DNA of 64,000 nucleotides from positions 1,488,001 to 1,552,000 of the forward strand of contig JYIP02000005.1 in the NCBI GenBank assembly GCA_001051155.2. The letters run 5' to 3'. The notes beneath the pieces are model-generated. The model was given only the letters and a program-made list of their open reading frames with translations. It had not been told where the DNA came from and made no database searches. Of this stretch, positions 8,944-19,685 are shown in pieces. The DNA comes from Chrysoporthe austroafricana (taxonomy: Eukaryota; Ascomycota; Sordariomycetes; Diaporthales; Cryphonectriaceae). Positions within the stretch are counted from its first letter, which is position 1. Each line of letters begins with the position of its first letter. The position numbers and the translations under genes are program-made.

Positions 8944-10741
8944 CTATTTGGGGTTGATGAGACCGCCCTCAGCACGCTTCTGCAGACCATATTTCTTGAG
9001 GCGAATCGAGGTGATGCCAATGAATCCAGTCGTGTCCTCAGGGCTGAAGTTGTCGAGGGTGTCCATAGACGCCTCCTCAGCGTCGTACAGCTTCTCGGTC
9101 TCGGAGCTGCGACCGAGGACGTACGCGTTACCCTTGTAGCACCGGAGACGAACCAGGCCGTTGACGCGTTCCTGCGCAGCGACCAGGCAGGTGTCGAGCC
9201 ACTCACGCTCGGGAGAGAAGTACATGCCGTTGTACAGGAGCTCACTCCACTTCTGAGTGACGAAGGTGTCACGAAGAGAGCGCAGCTGACCATCCAAGAC
9301 CAGACCCTCAAGGTCAAGGTGGGCCAGGCGGAGGATAGTCATGGCAGGAGAGTCGTAGCAGCCTCGGGACTTCAGACCAATGAAGCGGTTCTCAACAATG
9401 TCAATACGGCCGATACCGTGGAGCTTGCCGATGGCGTTGAGCTTGGTGAAGAGCTCGACACTTTCGGTGTAGGTCTTGCCATCGACTAGGGTCTGGAGCT
9501 TGACAGGAATACCCTTCTCGAAAGTGATGTGGATGTCTTCGGGCTTGTTAGGAGCAGTCTCTGGGTCATCCGTCATGGTCCACATGTCAGTGGGCGGGGT
9601 CTGGTCGGGGTCCTCGAGCATGCCGGCCTCGTAACTGCAGTGGGCCATGTTGGCATCCATGGAACTGAGACGTCAGGTCAGAAGCCGCGATTATCACCCA
9701 AAATTTAGATTGAACACCTACTAAGGCTTGGCCTTGGTGCTGGTAACGGGAATGCCCTTCTCAGCAGCGAAGTCGAGCAGGTCGTTGCGGCCAGCGAAGC
9801 GCTTGCTGGTAATTTCATCGTTAGTTATCGCTGCCTGGATGCATTCACCCTGTGGTGGGATTACTACTCACAAGAAATTAGGGTCACGCCATGGTGCAAT
9901 CACCTTGATGTCGGGGTTGATGGTGTAGAATGCAAGCTATTTTAGCTGTCAGTACCTGAGCTGGGTGGAATAGAGCTTAACCGCGGAATGCATACCTCGA
10001 AGCGGACCTGGTCGTTTCCCTTGCCGGTGCAGCCGTGAGAGACGAAGTCACAGCCCTCCTGCTCAGCAACTGCCGAATCGTCAGTACGCAACTCCATACA
10101 AGGATTGTTTCTGGTGAGCAGTCATACCTCGCATCTGAGCACGAGCGATGACAGGGCGGGCCAGAGAAGTACCAAGAAGGTACCGCCCCTCGTAGATGGC
10201 GTTACATTGGATCGCACGGTAGCAGAGCTCATCGACGAACTCTTTCCGGAGGTCCTCGATGATCCTATCGTCTTGTTGTTAGACTTTGGTCTGCAAGTAA
10301 AGCCGAGACAGGCTTGGGACGAAGCCACGCATGGGATTTCCGTTCCTAGTCGTACTTGCTCCAGGGTCTGCGTGTACGTACATCTTGGTGGCACCGATCT
10401 GGACTGCCTTGGCCTTCACAGCATCCCAATCTTCCTCCTGGCCAACGTTGGCAAGGAAGCAGACAACCTCATATCCCTGCTCTACACACTGTGTTAGCAG
10501 CTTTCACACGATGCGAGGGCAGCGCATGAGCATCGAAGTTGGGGTCTATCGTACCGAGGAGCCATCCCAGGACTGATTCGGGTGGTTAGCAACATTGAAC
10601 TACTCGAGGAGTATTTGGCACACTCACTGGTGCTGGTGTCAAGACCACCTAAGAGAGACAGCAGTCAGTCATGAAGCTCATGCAAAACAGGGAGGCTCCG
10701 CACTCACCAGAGTAAGCCAGGCACACCTTTCCCTTGGCCAT
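8944..10741 (-). CDS. ARG1: Argininosuccinate synthase
   Basis: Nine exons (transcript order) 10741..10708, 10648..10628, 10572..10555, 10481..10382, 10264..10128, 10069..9996, 9936..9872, 9805..9722 and 9664..8944 give 417 aa. The enzyme joins citrulline and aspartate with ATP in arginine biosynthesis and the urea cycle, and is normally cytosolic. The PP-loop ATP motif SGGLDTS is assembled from exons 1-3. [58 protein letters not shown] and [15 protein letters not shown] follow in the order seen in the family. The last exon encodes the tetramerisation half ([19 protein letters not shown], ending INPK). All junctions keep phase. The first three coding exons are micro-exons of 34, 21 and 18 nt. 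A probable Cpc1/Gcn4 site lies about 300 bp upstream. Confidence 0.96.
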
Positions 10742-11444
10742 TTTTGGATGTGTTTGAGAATTGGGGGCTAACGATTGGTCAATTGATGTGGTTTTCAGGA
10801 TTAGGTGTAGAGAGACCAGTCAAGACTGCGAGGTGGGCACGCGATCATGAAATAGAGGCGTCTAGATGAGAGAGCTGCAAGCGCAATAGCTCGAACCCCA
10901 ATTACTCACAGCAACAAGTGGATACAACGATGTCGGAAGCAGAGCGGCCGGAGCAGACTGCCGTGGGATTGACCGGTGTGAGGAACGAAATGGGGACCGA
11001 GAGGATCGTTCTTTGGTGACTAACAAACGGCCTGGATTATGACTGAAGTCAAGCCTTGGGAAATTTTTCCTAGAGCGAGATCGGTGCCGACAGTGAGCAT
11101 GCAGAAGCATGCAGCCTGCCACTGCCTTGCAGGTGAGCATAGATAAGGACCTCAGCTGAGCGATAAGCCCCGCCGAATTGGCCCTGAATGTTCTACAAGG
11201 GGCCCTGGTCTAGTATCCATGTCAGAAGACTGCGCGGCGGCTGAAGCGGTCAGTGCGGGGAGAAAGGGAACGACTTCTGATTGTTGGTAGATTCCACTTT
11301 CTCTGGCCCGGAATTCTCAAAAAAGGTCTCTCTCACACACCAGACAACACCGTTCCACCCACCCACTAACTATATGGCTTGATCCTACGGAAGACGGCTA
11401 TATCCAACAACACTCGGAGAGAGCCTTTGAGAGACACTATCAAA
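10742..11444. other. Divergent promoter region, ARG1 and SUZ-domain gene
   Basis: About 700 bp are shared by two divergent genes. Besides the TGACT sites annotated separately, it holds a short repeated GCATGCAG motif at about 11096-11116. No coding sequence is supportable. Confidence 0.5.
11017..11051. promoter_or_regulatory. Candidate Cpc1/Gcn4 (bZIP) sites upstream of ARG1
   Basis: TGACTGAAGTCA at 11040-11051 is a palindrome with two TGACT half-sites. TGACTAA at 11017-11023 is one base from the TGACTCA consensus. They lie about 280-310 bp upstream of the ARG1 ATG. Arginine genes in fungi are classical targets of cross-pathway control by Cpc1/Gcn4. The half-site spacing in the palindrome is wider than consensus, so binding is an inference. 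Confidence 0.4.
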
Positions 11445-12355
11445 ATGGGGAACAAGACGGCCGCTGATGCGTGGGACGATGACTGGGTGACGCAGGCCGA
11501 CAGGGCTGCCAAAGAGGAAGACAAGGCTCCGGAGCCGCAGGCGCCACAGACGAAACAGGAGCGCATCGCCCAGCATCGTGAACTCCAGAGGAAGCTCTGG
11601 GAGGAAGCGTGAGCCCATCCCGGCCGTCCTTCCCAGATCCCGAAGACTGTCGAGCTGACCACGCATCCAGCGAGGAACCCCCACAGATGCCCTACCACGT
11701 AGCCGCCTCCAGCAACGTCCCGTTCGCCCAAGGGTTCAAGCCGCAGATGAAACTCCTCAGCCGAAAGCCCGTGAAGAAGGTAGTCGATCCTGCCACCGGC
11801 ATGGAGAAGCTGATGATCGAGGACGATGACGAGGACGAGGGGAACAAGAAGCCCCAGCTGCCGACTGCCGCCGAGATCGAGGAGAAGCGCAAGCAAAAGG
11901 AGCGCGACTATGAAGAGAGGCGCGCGAAACTGTTCGGCACGCCTCCACCCGAGACCACATCCGGGGCAAGCACGCCCGGTGCGACGACACCGCCGCTGGT
12001 GGGCGAGAACAACCGAGGAAATTTCCGCGGGCGTGGCCGTGGGAGAGGCGGCAGGGGAGGGAGAGGTGGTCAGCGAAACGACGGCTACAAGAGCGAATCC
12101 AGAAATGACAGCCAGAGAAGCGGCCCTAGAAACGACAGCCAAGACGGACGTCCGGGGAACAGCAACGGAGGTAGTCCGTACCGGGAGCTCTTCGATCCCG
12201 ATGCTTCGTCGAAGCCTGCAGCCCGTCAACAGCGCGGGGGCGCTACATCATCACCAACACGCGGTCCCGACTCAGCAATTCGGGCACCAAGGGGACCAGA
12301 CAGCAGTGGAGCACGTGGTTTTGGATTTGCCAGTCGTGGCGCCAAAGAAGGCTGA
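11445..12355 (+). CDS. SUZ-domain RNA-binding protein with RGG box
   Basis: Exons 11445..11608 and 11671..12355 (GTGAGC donor, CCAG acceptor after a CTGAC branch point, phase 2) give 282 aa. Residues about 80-144 match a SUZ domain: it opens MKLLSRKP, has an acidic middle, and closes KERDYEERRAKLFG. SUZ domains bind RNA. Residues 170-190 form an Arg/Gly box (FRGRGRGRGGRGGRGG). The rest is disordered and rich in Ser, Asn and Arg, ending GARGFGFASRGAKEG, which resembles a SUZ-C-like tail. The first exon is acidic and helical (AWDDDWVTQADRAAKEED). A role in mRNA metabolism is likely. It is convergent with NAR1, with stops only 29 bp apart. Confidence 0.82.
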
Positions 12356-12384
12356 TTATGGATTGACGTCCACGTTGATCTCAT

Positions 12385-14127
12385 TTACCAGCCGCCTCCA
12401 ATCTTTCCGGCCAGATGGAGCACTCTCTGCGTCTCCGAGGCGTCCTTGCCGACATCACTGATTACCTCGCGGTAACTTGTATGCACCAATCTCGTCAGAT
12501 CTATGTCCGTGGTATCCGACCAATGCGCCAGGGTATCTCGAATGTACGAAGGAGAAATTCCGTCAACCATATCCGTTGCGCCATTCACATCTGACGAAGG
12601 CAAGCCGTCATCTTCAGTCTCGGAGTCGGACATGGAGAAGTACGCCTCATCAACCTGCGCCAGCCAGTCCTTCTGCTCCTGAGGACCAGGTTCGCCACTC
12701 CAGCCCTTGCGCTCAGCAATGACGGGGTCGGAAACCTTTACCTGGCCACCACCGTTGGTGCAACCGCCCGGGCAAGCCATCACTTCCACATAACCAAAGT
12801 CCAGGCCCTTGGACTGCGCAGTGGGCTTTCGAGCCGTGCCAAAGGGTCTGCCGCCTGGCATCTTCGAGGCCTTCGCCGGCTTCAGCTTTCGGACAATGTT
12901 CTGAATATTTCGGAACCCATAATACTTCGCCGCCTTGAAAATTGGTACACCCGAAGCCGAAATAACGTTGTACTCGACCACATCAGCGTTGCGTCCCCTG
13001 ACAGTTTGCAGCCGGGAGCCGGGGTGTCTTGAGATTGTATCCTGAAGAATAAAATGGAGATTCCCACCGGAGGAACCGGCCTCTATGGGTGGATGCAACC
13101 CCCTGCGCTGAGGGAAGAGAAAATTGTGAAGTCGTTGATCGGGGAAAGTAGCTTGTGGGGATATTTGAGTCTTGGGTAGACTGAAGAAATCGATCCCCCT
13201 AGACTCTGTGAGCATGAGGATTTCCTTGCTTGTGATGACACAGTCAACATCACGGGCACCTCGTCCAGGTTTGCCATCGCCGGCCCATACACTGTCGGTC
13301 AACTCCTCGCGGCTGGCCTCCAGTTTTTTGTCCAGGCACGGCATGACTGCGAGATGCCAAATCCGATCCGGACTTATCCCGAGCTTCTTGCTCAGCGTGG
13401 TCTTCAAAAGTGTGCCCATCAATGCCTGCGGTGACTTGACCCTCGACAGATGTGGCAGCACGTGTGGGTGTGTCTTTTCCGCGTAGCAGATCCACCCAGG
13501 GCACGACGACGTGAGGATCGGTTTCGCAGGCGTTGAGCTCGCCTCCCGTGCCTCGTCCGCCCCCAGCACCAGGCACGCCTCCCTTGCCGTGTTCGTATCA
13601 ACCACCCACGTAAACCCATTCTTGAACCGCCCAGCGCCCGCCAGCCCCTCGGGCCCGCGCAGTAGCCTCTCGATCATGCGCCCGGCCTGCCTCTCGCTCG
13701 TGCCGCTGCCGCACGCGGCAGCTAGGCTCGCGCGCGTCTGCGGGCTCACGCTCGCCACGAAGAGCTTGGCATGCGGATCCTCGAGCCCCTCGACGCGGAA
13801 CCTCCCCTCACCGTCGGGGCCGCAGACCCGCAGCGCGGGCGCCGAGTCTAGCACGCTCAGCACCTCATTGTGGCTCTGCAGGCTGACGAGGACGGCCTCG
13901 GCGGAGGTGACGCAGCCGGAGCAGGCGAGGCAGTCCGTGAGGGAGATCTTAGAGGGGCCGTTGTTGGCGGATGAGGAGGAAGAAGGCTGTGGTTGACCGC
14001 CGAGGACGACTTCGGTCTCGAGGGAGGAGGGGTCGTTGGTCGTGGGCAGGGACTCGATGGGTTTTATGCAGGCGACGGAGGGGGAGATGAAGTCGTTCAG
14101 GTCGTCGGCTGAGAGGATTGCGGACAT
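12385..14127 (-). CDS. NAR1: Cytosolic Fe-S cluster assembly factor Nar1 (iron-only hydrogenase-like)
   Basis: One exon, 580 aa, starting MSAILSADDLNDFISPS. Nar1 binds two 4Fe-4S clusters and hands clusters to the CIA targeting complex for cytosolic and nuclear Fe-S proteins. The N-terminal ligands are Cys20 and the C-x2-C-x2-C motif DCLACSGC (Cys66, 69, 72). The C-terminal ligands are in SSCPGW, MPCLDKK and ACPGGCTNGGG (two Cys). The length is slightly above yeast because of Ser/Pro inserts (for example residues 40-57) and an acidic segment SDSETEDDG. The protein ends GKIGGGW; a terminal aromatic residue is typical of CIA-targeted or CIA-binding proteins. No redox hydrogenase activity is expected. 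Confidence 0.95.
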   Translation of the reverse strand: MSAILSADDLNDFISPSVACIKPIESLPTTNDPSSLETEVVLGGQPQPSSSSSANNGPSKISLTDCLACSGCVTSAEAVLVSLQSHNEVLSVLDSAPALRVCGPDGEGRFRVEGLEDPHAKLFVASVSPQTRASLAAACGSGTSERQAGRMIERLLRGPEGLAGAGRFKNGFTWVVDTNTAREACLVLGADEAREASSTPAKPILTSSCPGWICYAEKTHPHVLPHLSRVKSPQALMGTLLKTTLSKKLGISPDRIWHLAVMPCLDKKLEASREELTDSVWAGDGKPGRGARDVDCVITSKEILMLTESRGIDFFSLPKTQISPQATFPDQRLHNFLFPQRRGLHPPIEAGSSGGNLHFILQDTISRHPGSRLQTVRGRNADVVEYNVISASGVPIFKAAKYYGFRNIQNIVRKLKPAKASKMPGGRPFGTARKPTAQSKGLDFGYVEVMACPGGCTNGGGQVKVSDPVIAERKGWSGEPGPQEQKDWLAQVDEAYFSMSDSETEDDGLPSSDVNGATDMVDGISPSYIRDTLAHWSDTTDIDLTRLVHTSYREVISDVGKDASETQRVLHLAGKIGGGW

Positions 14128-14650
14128 TGTGGCGGCACGGTTGTGTAAGAAGTGTACGGTTTGGAACGACTGCTGGAAACTCGAAGCTCGTGCGTGGCGA
14201 GAGAAGGGGGGGAGGGGAGATGTGGGGAGACTATCCGCTTGAGGCCATCAAACTAAATGTGCAGACGTCAAGCTCAAAGGAGCAGAAAGAATATAATATC
14301 GAAGCCGTTAAGAAAATCAGCCAGAGGCATGAGAATGGATCAAGACGACTTGTGGATATTTGAATGCAATGATTGGAAATCGCAAATCATATGAGGCCCC
14401 AAAAGTTGAGCGAGATCGGCAGGTGGCAAGGGAAGCCTGGGTCTTCCCTGTCGGCGGACCCGCTCTCTCACTTCAGCCAATCACGTATTGTACGATGTGA
14501 GGTGACGTACCGCCCAGCTGCCAGCCCTGTCCCTTAGGTGAGCTGTTAAAGGGCACCGCACTCGAATAGCATCAGCCTCACGAAGAATCGCTCTGTAAGA
14601 TGTGATTTGTTGTATTCTTCCTTGAATTGACAGAATCAGATCACGACGCA
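14128..14650. other. Divergent promoter, NAR1 and small membrane protein gene
   Basis: No coding sequence recognised. Confidence 0.4.
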
Positions 14651-15343
14651 ATGGATGTAAGTCTCTTGTCTAGAACCGGCCATTCCGAGCGAGATATTAA
14701 CCTTTTCGCCAGGCTGCCTCTACTTACAGCTTTGCCACGCTCGCATGGCTTGCGGTCCAGTCTGTACCTCTGATCACATGGCCGACGTTCATATCCTCGC
14801 TGCTCACCCCAGACTATCAGCATGCAAACCGTATATATATATTTTGCCGGATCCTGCTCAGTCCAGTTGCTAACACCGGCGCGCGGTAGCCACTGAACAG
14901 TACTTCGCCCGGTCCCTAGGCTTGGCACAGCTCGCTCTCGGCATCGTCGTAGTCGCCCTATCCGGAGCACTGCCTTTGACCTCACTCGTTGACAGTGAGT
15001 TCATATTTCCCTACTCCAAGACTCCATGGACAATTTGGCACACTGACTCCTCCCAGCCCCAGCGGAATCCGTCTCACCCTATGCGAACGCGGTGATCCTT
15101 GTCTCCACGCTCTACCACGCCTCCCAGGCGTTTTACAGCTATGCCAGATTCAGCGGAACTGATGCGGGTGGCTATTTCTTTGGCGCCCTTGGGTCCGCTC
15201 TTCTGGCTTCCTTTGGGCTCTGGTGCTTGATGTTCGGGGGAGACAAAGGCCACATCTCGAAGAGGACGGGGGCCGATAAGCGAACGAGTGGGTTTCCCTT
15301 CCGGAACTCTGAGGCGAGTAAGAGAAAGGGCAAGAATCTATAG
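14651..15343 (+). CDS. Small four-helix membrane protein, function unknown
   Basis: Four exons, 14651..14656, 14713..14830, 14890..14994 and 15057..15343, give 171 aa. The first coding exon is only ATG-GAT before a GTAAGT donor. All phases agree across the three introns. The protein has about four hydrophobic helices: FATLAWLAVQSVPLITWP; LAQLALGIVVVALSGALPL; an amphipathic segment ANAVILVSTLYHASQAFYSY; and FFGALGSALLASFGLWCLMF. A basic tail follows (KRTGADKRTS to KRKGKNL). The fold and composition recall fungal integral membrane proteins of unknown function. I do not recognise a named family. The tail would be cytosolic if the positive-inside rule holds. Confidence 0.7.
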
Positions 15344-16143
15344 ACATTGTGATGCGGAGGAGAAGCAGCATCTTGGAGATGCGGTTTATTTGCTTGAGGG
15401 AGGACTTGCATTAGGTGCCACTGCTATACTGATGAGCATGTAGCTGATGACCACACTCTATTCACATTCTTGAGAGGCCTTGCTCGTTCTTCTCCCCCAG
15501 AAATCCAGCGTTGCGCAATATTGAAAGTCAAAAGATTGACCAGAAACGACTCGGATGCCACACGCAGCCCTTATATGCCGACTGCCCAAACACCTATACC
15601 GTTGTAATAATACATTCCACATCGTAATCATAATTTCTGCCGTCCGCTCCATATTGCCTGGGCCACCTATGCTGTTGATTCAGGTCATGAGAGACCTAAG
15701 AATTCCTCTGGGGTCCTGGTCTCCGCGAAGAGTGGCAATGATGTCCATACTTGGAGCAAGCCCCGCAAGGAGTCTCGCCAACTATTCTGAGAGCAACTGT
15801 GACATTTCTGCGCCTGACGGTTCTGCCTCCTCGATCATCGCCGTGATATGGCTTCCTGCAGTTTGCATCTGTCTCCTCAGCTGCCACAAGGAGTATCGTC
15901 TGGACGTGACACATGTGCAACACTTCACAGTCGGAAACTCCTGTCTCATTCTCTTCGACAGCGGTCCTCACATCGCTGGCGGTGCAGATCATTTCGCATT
16001 TTGTAATACTTACTACACCGTATCAGAAACTTGGTCTTCGAGATGCGGGTGACTGAATAGCGACGTTTCGTGCAGCGATCGCCGCGCCGATTCGGGCCCG
16101 GAGGAGAGTCGGGTGCGCGGCTGCCGAGCGAATGGTTGGAAGC
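15344..16143. other. Intergenic between tail-to-tail genes
   Basis: I see nothing convincing. Short open frames on both strands lack starts, codon bias and family motifs. Confidence 0.4.
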
Positions 16144-17315
16144 CTAATCCTCGGCCGAGCGCTCCCCGTTGGCAGCTCCATTAGCAGTGGCGGCAGGCAC
16201 AGTCGCAGAATCAGCCTCTGGAGGTCCCCCATTGATGACGATATCAGTAGTACCGGATAGTATGGCACGGCGTCGTTCATGCCAGCCAACCTCGCTCTTG
16301 ACCATTTGCGACAAGAGAACCTCTTTCTCCAGCCAAGCTTGTTTGTAGATTTCCTCCCACCTCTTGCACTCCTGCTTGAGAGCCTCGCCGTCCTGTTGAG
16401 CCCACTTGGCTCGGCGGTAGCAGATGCAATGTAGCTTAGGGAGCGGCATCTTGAGCTCCCGTCTGTCAAAACCGTCCTTCTCTGTAAGCTGGGTAAAGAG
16501 TTCTGCCGAATTCTCGTCCCCACTATTTCCGTCATCCACAGTATCATCATGTCCTGCAGCATGTGACTGCGGCGTCCTGATGATGATCTTCAACTTCGTA
16601 GACTTGCCCGCAGCGCCGCCGGACTGCATACTCTTAGGCACGGGGTCAGATGGTCGGAGGGCCTCGGTTTCATGGACGGTCCGCATGTGTTTCGCCAGAG
16701 CATCGGATCTTGTGAAGCACTTGTCGCATTCTGTGATTAAAGTCAGAAAGAGCGCAACGGAGGCAGTGGTGTGGACTGCACCTTACCTGGAAGGTAGCAG
16801 AAGAATGGCTTCTCCCTAGTGTGACTTCGCATGTGCGCCTTCAGCGCGTACCCACTGGCGTGATTTGCGCCCTGTCTGCTGCAGCCCACCCATTGGCAGG
16901 TATACTTCTTCTGGCGGCCCTCGATATGCTCGTCGTGTATGTGCCTAACCAGTCTGTCCATGGTGCCCAGGTCGCCAGCGTCACAGTCCTCCCAGGCGCA
17001 TACCGTGACCTGCGGTTGAAAGTCCTCATCCTCCAGCCGCGCATTCGCAGGGCTACTGGGAATGTCGCCCGAGGAGTCTGAGGAGACGGAGATGTTGTCA
17101 GGCGCATCGAGCCCGGCCTTGGCCTCTGGCTCGGGCTCAGGCTCTGGATCGGCCTCGGCAACGACAGCTGATGAAGTCGTGGAGCCCACGTCCCCAAGCT
17201 TGAGGCGCTTTGGCGGCGGCTGCTCGACGTCGTCTATTGTGATGTCCTGGGTGGTTTGCTCGTACTCATCGCCCGCCTCTGAGGAAGACATCGACGATAG
17301 GGATGAATCGGACAT
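16144..17315 (-). CDS. C2H2 zinc-finger protein, possibly INO80-complex subunit (Iec1-like)
   Basis: Exons 17315..16787 and 16730..16144 (GTAAGG donor, ATCACAG acceptor, phase 1) give 371 aa. The N-terminus is acidic/Ser-rich, with a basic PPPKRLKL patch (34-40) that may be a nuclear signal. Three fingers follow. Finger 1 starts at CAWEDC (106-130). Finger 2 starts at CQWVGC and carries NHASGYALKAHMRSHTREKPFFC (140-166). Finger 3 is CYLPECDKCFTRSDALAKHMRTVH (173-196), with the intron inside it. The pairing of a split GLI-like finger with HTREKPF linkers and a C-terminal region LHCICYRRAKWAQQDG resembles fungal INO80-complex zinc-finger proteins. This sub-assignment is from memory of the family and is tentative; the zinc fingers are certain. 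Confidence 0.8.
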
Positions 17316-17981
17316 TGTGAGGCTGCCGAAAAGCTGTGCAGGGCGAGAGCGTAACGCGCCCGCGAGCCAAATGGGGATGATGCGCCGTTCAGGAAACGGT
17401 CGTGATCAAGCTGGAACAAACGGGATGTAGGTCAGCTGGTTGGTGGAGGCGACCTAGCTGGAGACAATGATGAAAAAATATCTCGCAAAACCGTGTTGTC
17501 GGTAGGTGAGCAGATGCGAGAAGCTGTGTTGGGGCTGGAAGTTGAATGCTCGTGCTAGTAAGGCACTCGGCAGGGCGGCGCGACTGCACGGCCGGCAACC
17601 CCAAGTGAATACAGTAGTTCCAAGGATCAGCCGCAAGGAGTCGCAGCTGAAAGTCACAGAGTCTAGGCAGGGGGCACGACAGACGAATTCGGCGGCTGGC
17701 GGCAGTTGTCAGAAGCCTTGCTGGCTGAACGAGCATGGGCCTCGATCTGCAGTCCACCCCTAACATTCAGGGGCAACCCCTGGCTGCCACCGGGTGCCCG
17801 ACTGCTGTTCACTGCCTCGTGCTGTGATTTGCCCCTCCCCCACCAAGAACAAGGCATTCATCCTCTGACAACTTTTGTTGCCTATAAGTCTCCAGCCCCA
17901 GCCGAAGCATATCTGCATCCCCTGCTGCCTCTTGGTGCTTTTTCATATCTGCGCTGCACCTCATCTCATTTGTAAGAAGCT
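17316..17981. other. Divergent promoter, zinc-finger gene and RanGAP gene
   Basis: Pyrimidine-rich sequence precedes both start codons. No gene supported. Confidence 0.4.
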
Positions 17982-19298
17982 ATGGCACTGTCGAAGAAGG
18001 TGTTCTCCCTTGAGGGAAAGGGCCTCAAGCTGGACACGGCGGATGACCTGGAGCCTCACATCGCGGAGTTGAAGGCTATGGATGACATTGAGGAGGTCCG
18101 CATTCTTGGCAACACACTGGGCGTGGGCGCTTGTCAGCGGCTGGGTGAGGTTCTGTCTACCAAGAAATCTCTACAGGTAAGGTCTTGCCCGAAGAAAACT
18201 TCCAGGCGCAGAGGAAGCCCGTCTCTAACGTGAGTCCAGGTCGCAAACCTCGCTGATATCTTCACCGGCCGTCTCCTGAACGAGATCCCCGAGGCGCTGT
18301 CCTCCCTCCTTACGTCGATCCTTAACCTACCCAACCTCCACACGATCAACCTGAACGACAACGCCTTCGGCCTGAACACCCAAGCGCCCCTCGTCGCATT
18401 CCTCGCTGCCCACGTCCCCCTGCAGCATCTGTACCTGAATAACAATGGCCTCGGCCCCCATGCCGGCATCCTAATCGCCGATGCGCTCAGCGAGCTCCAC
18501 ACGAAGAAGGAGGCCGCGCGCAAGGACGGTCAGACTGTCCCCGACCTCGAGACCGTTATTTGCGGTCGTAACCGTCTGGAGAACGGCAGCATGACTGCCT
18601 GGGCCAAGACTTTCAGCTTGCACAACAAGATCAAGGAGGTGAAGATGGTCCAGAACGGTATCCGCCAGGAGGGCATCTCTCACTTGCTGAGTGAGGGTCT
18701 GAGTCATGCCTCTGGCCTCGTGACTTTGGATCTACAAGACAACACGTTTACGCTCATGGGTGCGAAGGCTCTCGCCAAGGTCACGCCTACATGGACTTCG
18801 CTTAAGGAGCTTGGTGTCGGCGACTCGCTGTTGAGCGCCAAGGGTGCCGTCTTGTTGGGTGAGGCTCTGGGCCAGGGCAGGAATAATAACCTCGAAATAC
18901 TGCGGCTTCAGTACAACGATATCACCTCGAAGGGCGTGTCCAGCATTGCCAAGGCGGCGAAAGAGGCTCTCCCTGCGCTGAAGAAGATCGAGCTGAACGG
19001 TAACAAGCTCGAGGAGGAGGATGAGGGCATCATTGCACTGCAGCAGCTCCTGGAGGAGCGCAAGGAGAAGCTCGGCGGAGACATCGTCATCGAGGACGAG
19101 TGGGGTCTGGACTCCCTGAGCGACCTAGAAGGAGAGGATTCCGAAGAAGAAGAGGAGGAAGAGGAGGAGATCGAACCGGAGGAGAGAGCCGAAAAGCTGG
19201 TCAAGGAGGCCGAGGAGGCCCAGGAGGAGCCCGTCATCCAGAAGAAGGACACGGAGGTGGACGATCTTGCCAAGCAGCTAGAAAAGACGATCATCTGA
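17982..19298 (+). CDS. rna1: Ran GTPase-activating protein (RanGAP, Rna1)
   Basis: Exons 17982..18176 and 18240..19298 (GTAAGG donor, CCAG acceptor, phase 0) give 417 aa. It stimulates GTP hydrolysis on Ran in the cytoplasm and so drives directional nuclear transport. The start MALSKKVFSLEGKGLKLDT is family-typical. Leucine-rich repeats fill about 30-340 (for example LHTINLNDNAFG, LQHLYLNNNGLG, LVTLDLQDNTFT, LEILRLQYNDIT, LKKIELNGNKLEEED). The segment VICGRNRLENGS matches the loop that carries the catalytic Arg in yeast RanGAP. The C-terminus holds the highly acidic tail (GEDSEEEEEEEEEIEPEE) usual for yeast-type RanGAP. No SUMO-target domain is seen, as expected for fungi. Confidence 0.95.
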
Positions 19299-19685
19299 GC
19301 GACCATACATCTTTCCCAGGTTTTGTGGCGCAGGAATGTCATGGTTAGGCAAGGGCGGATAGACGATACCCGAATACACACAGCCTCCCGGTAGGCGCTG
19401 GTCCTTAGAGGTGCTTACGCTGCTTTATTTCAGCAGACGCGGTGCACGCAGAGGCGAGGTTGATAGCATTTCGTTTTTTGAGGCGAGCAATATAATAGAA
19501 GTTGGAAGAAAAGTGTCAAACGCTCAGGAATGCATACATAAATCCAATGCTATGGATGCTACTGCCCTTTGCACCTAAATGCTCGTCATTACTCGTGAAA
19601 TGAACACTAACTCATTCCAAGGAACCATCACGAACACCTATTCTCCACAGGTCTTTATCTTTTCCCAAGACCGATCTCCCCTCTC
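19299..19685. other. Intergenic between convergent rna1 and chitinase genes
   Basis: AT-rich 3' flanks. Nothing else seen. Confidence 0.4.

Noticed and set aside
15431..15450. Two TGATGA boxes resembling a C/D snoRNA start
   Set aside because: No D box (CTGA) at a suitable distance and no terminal stem.
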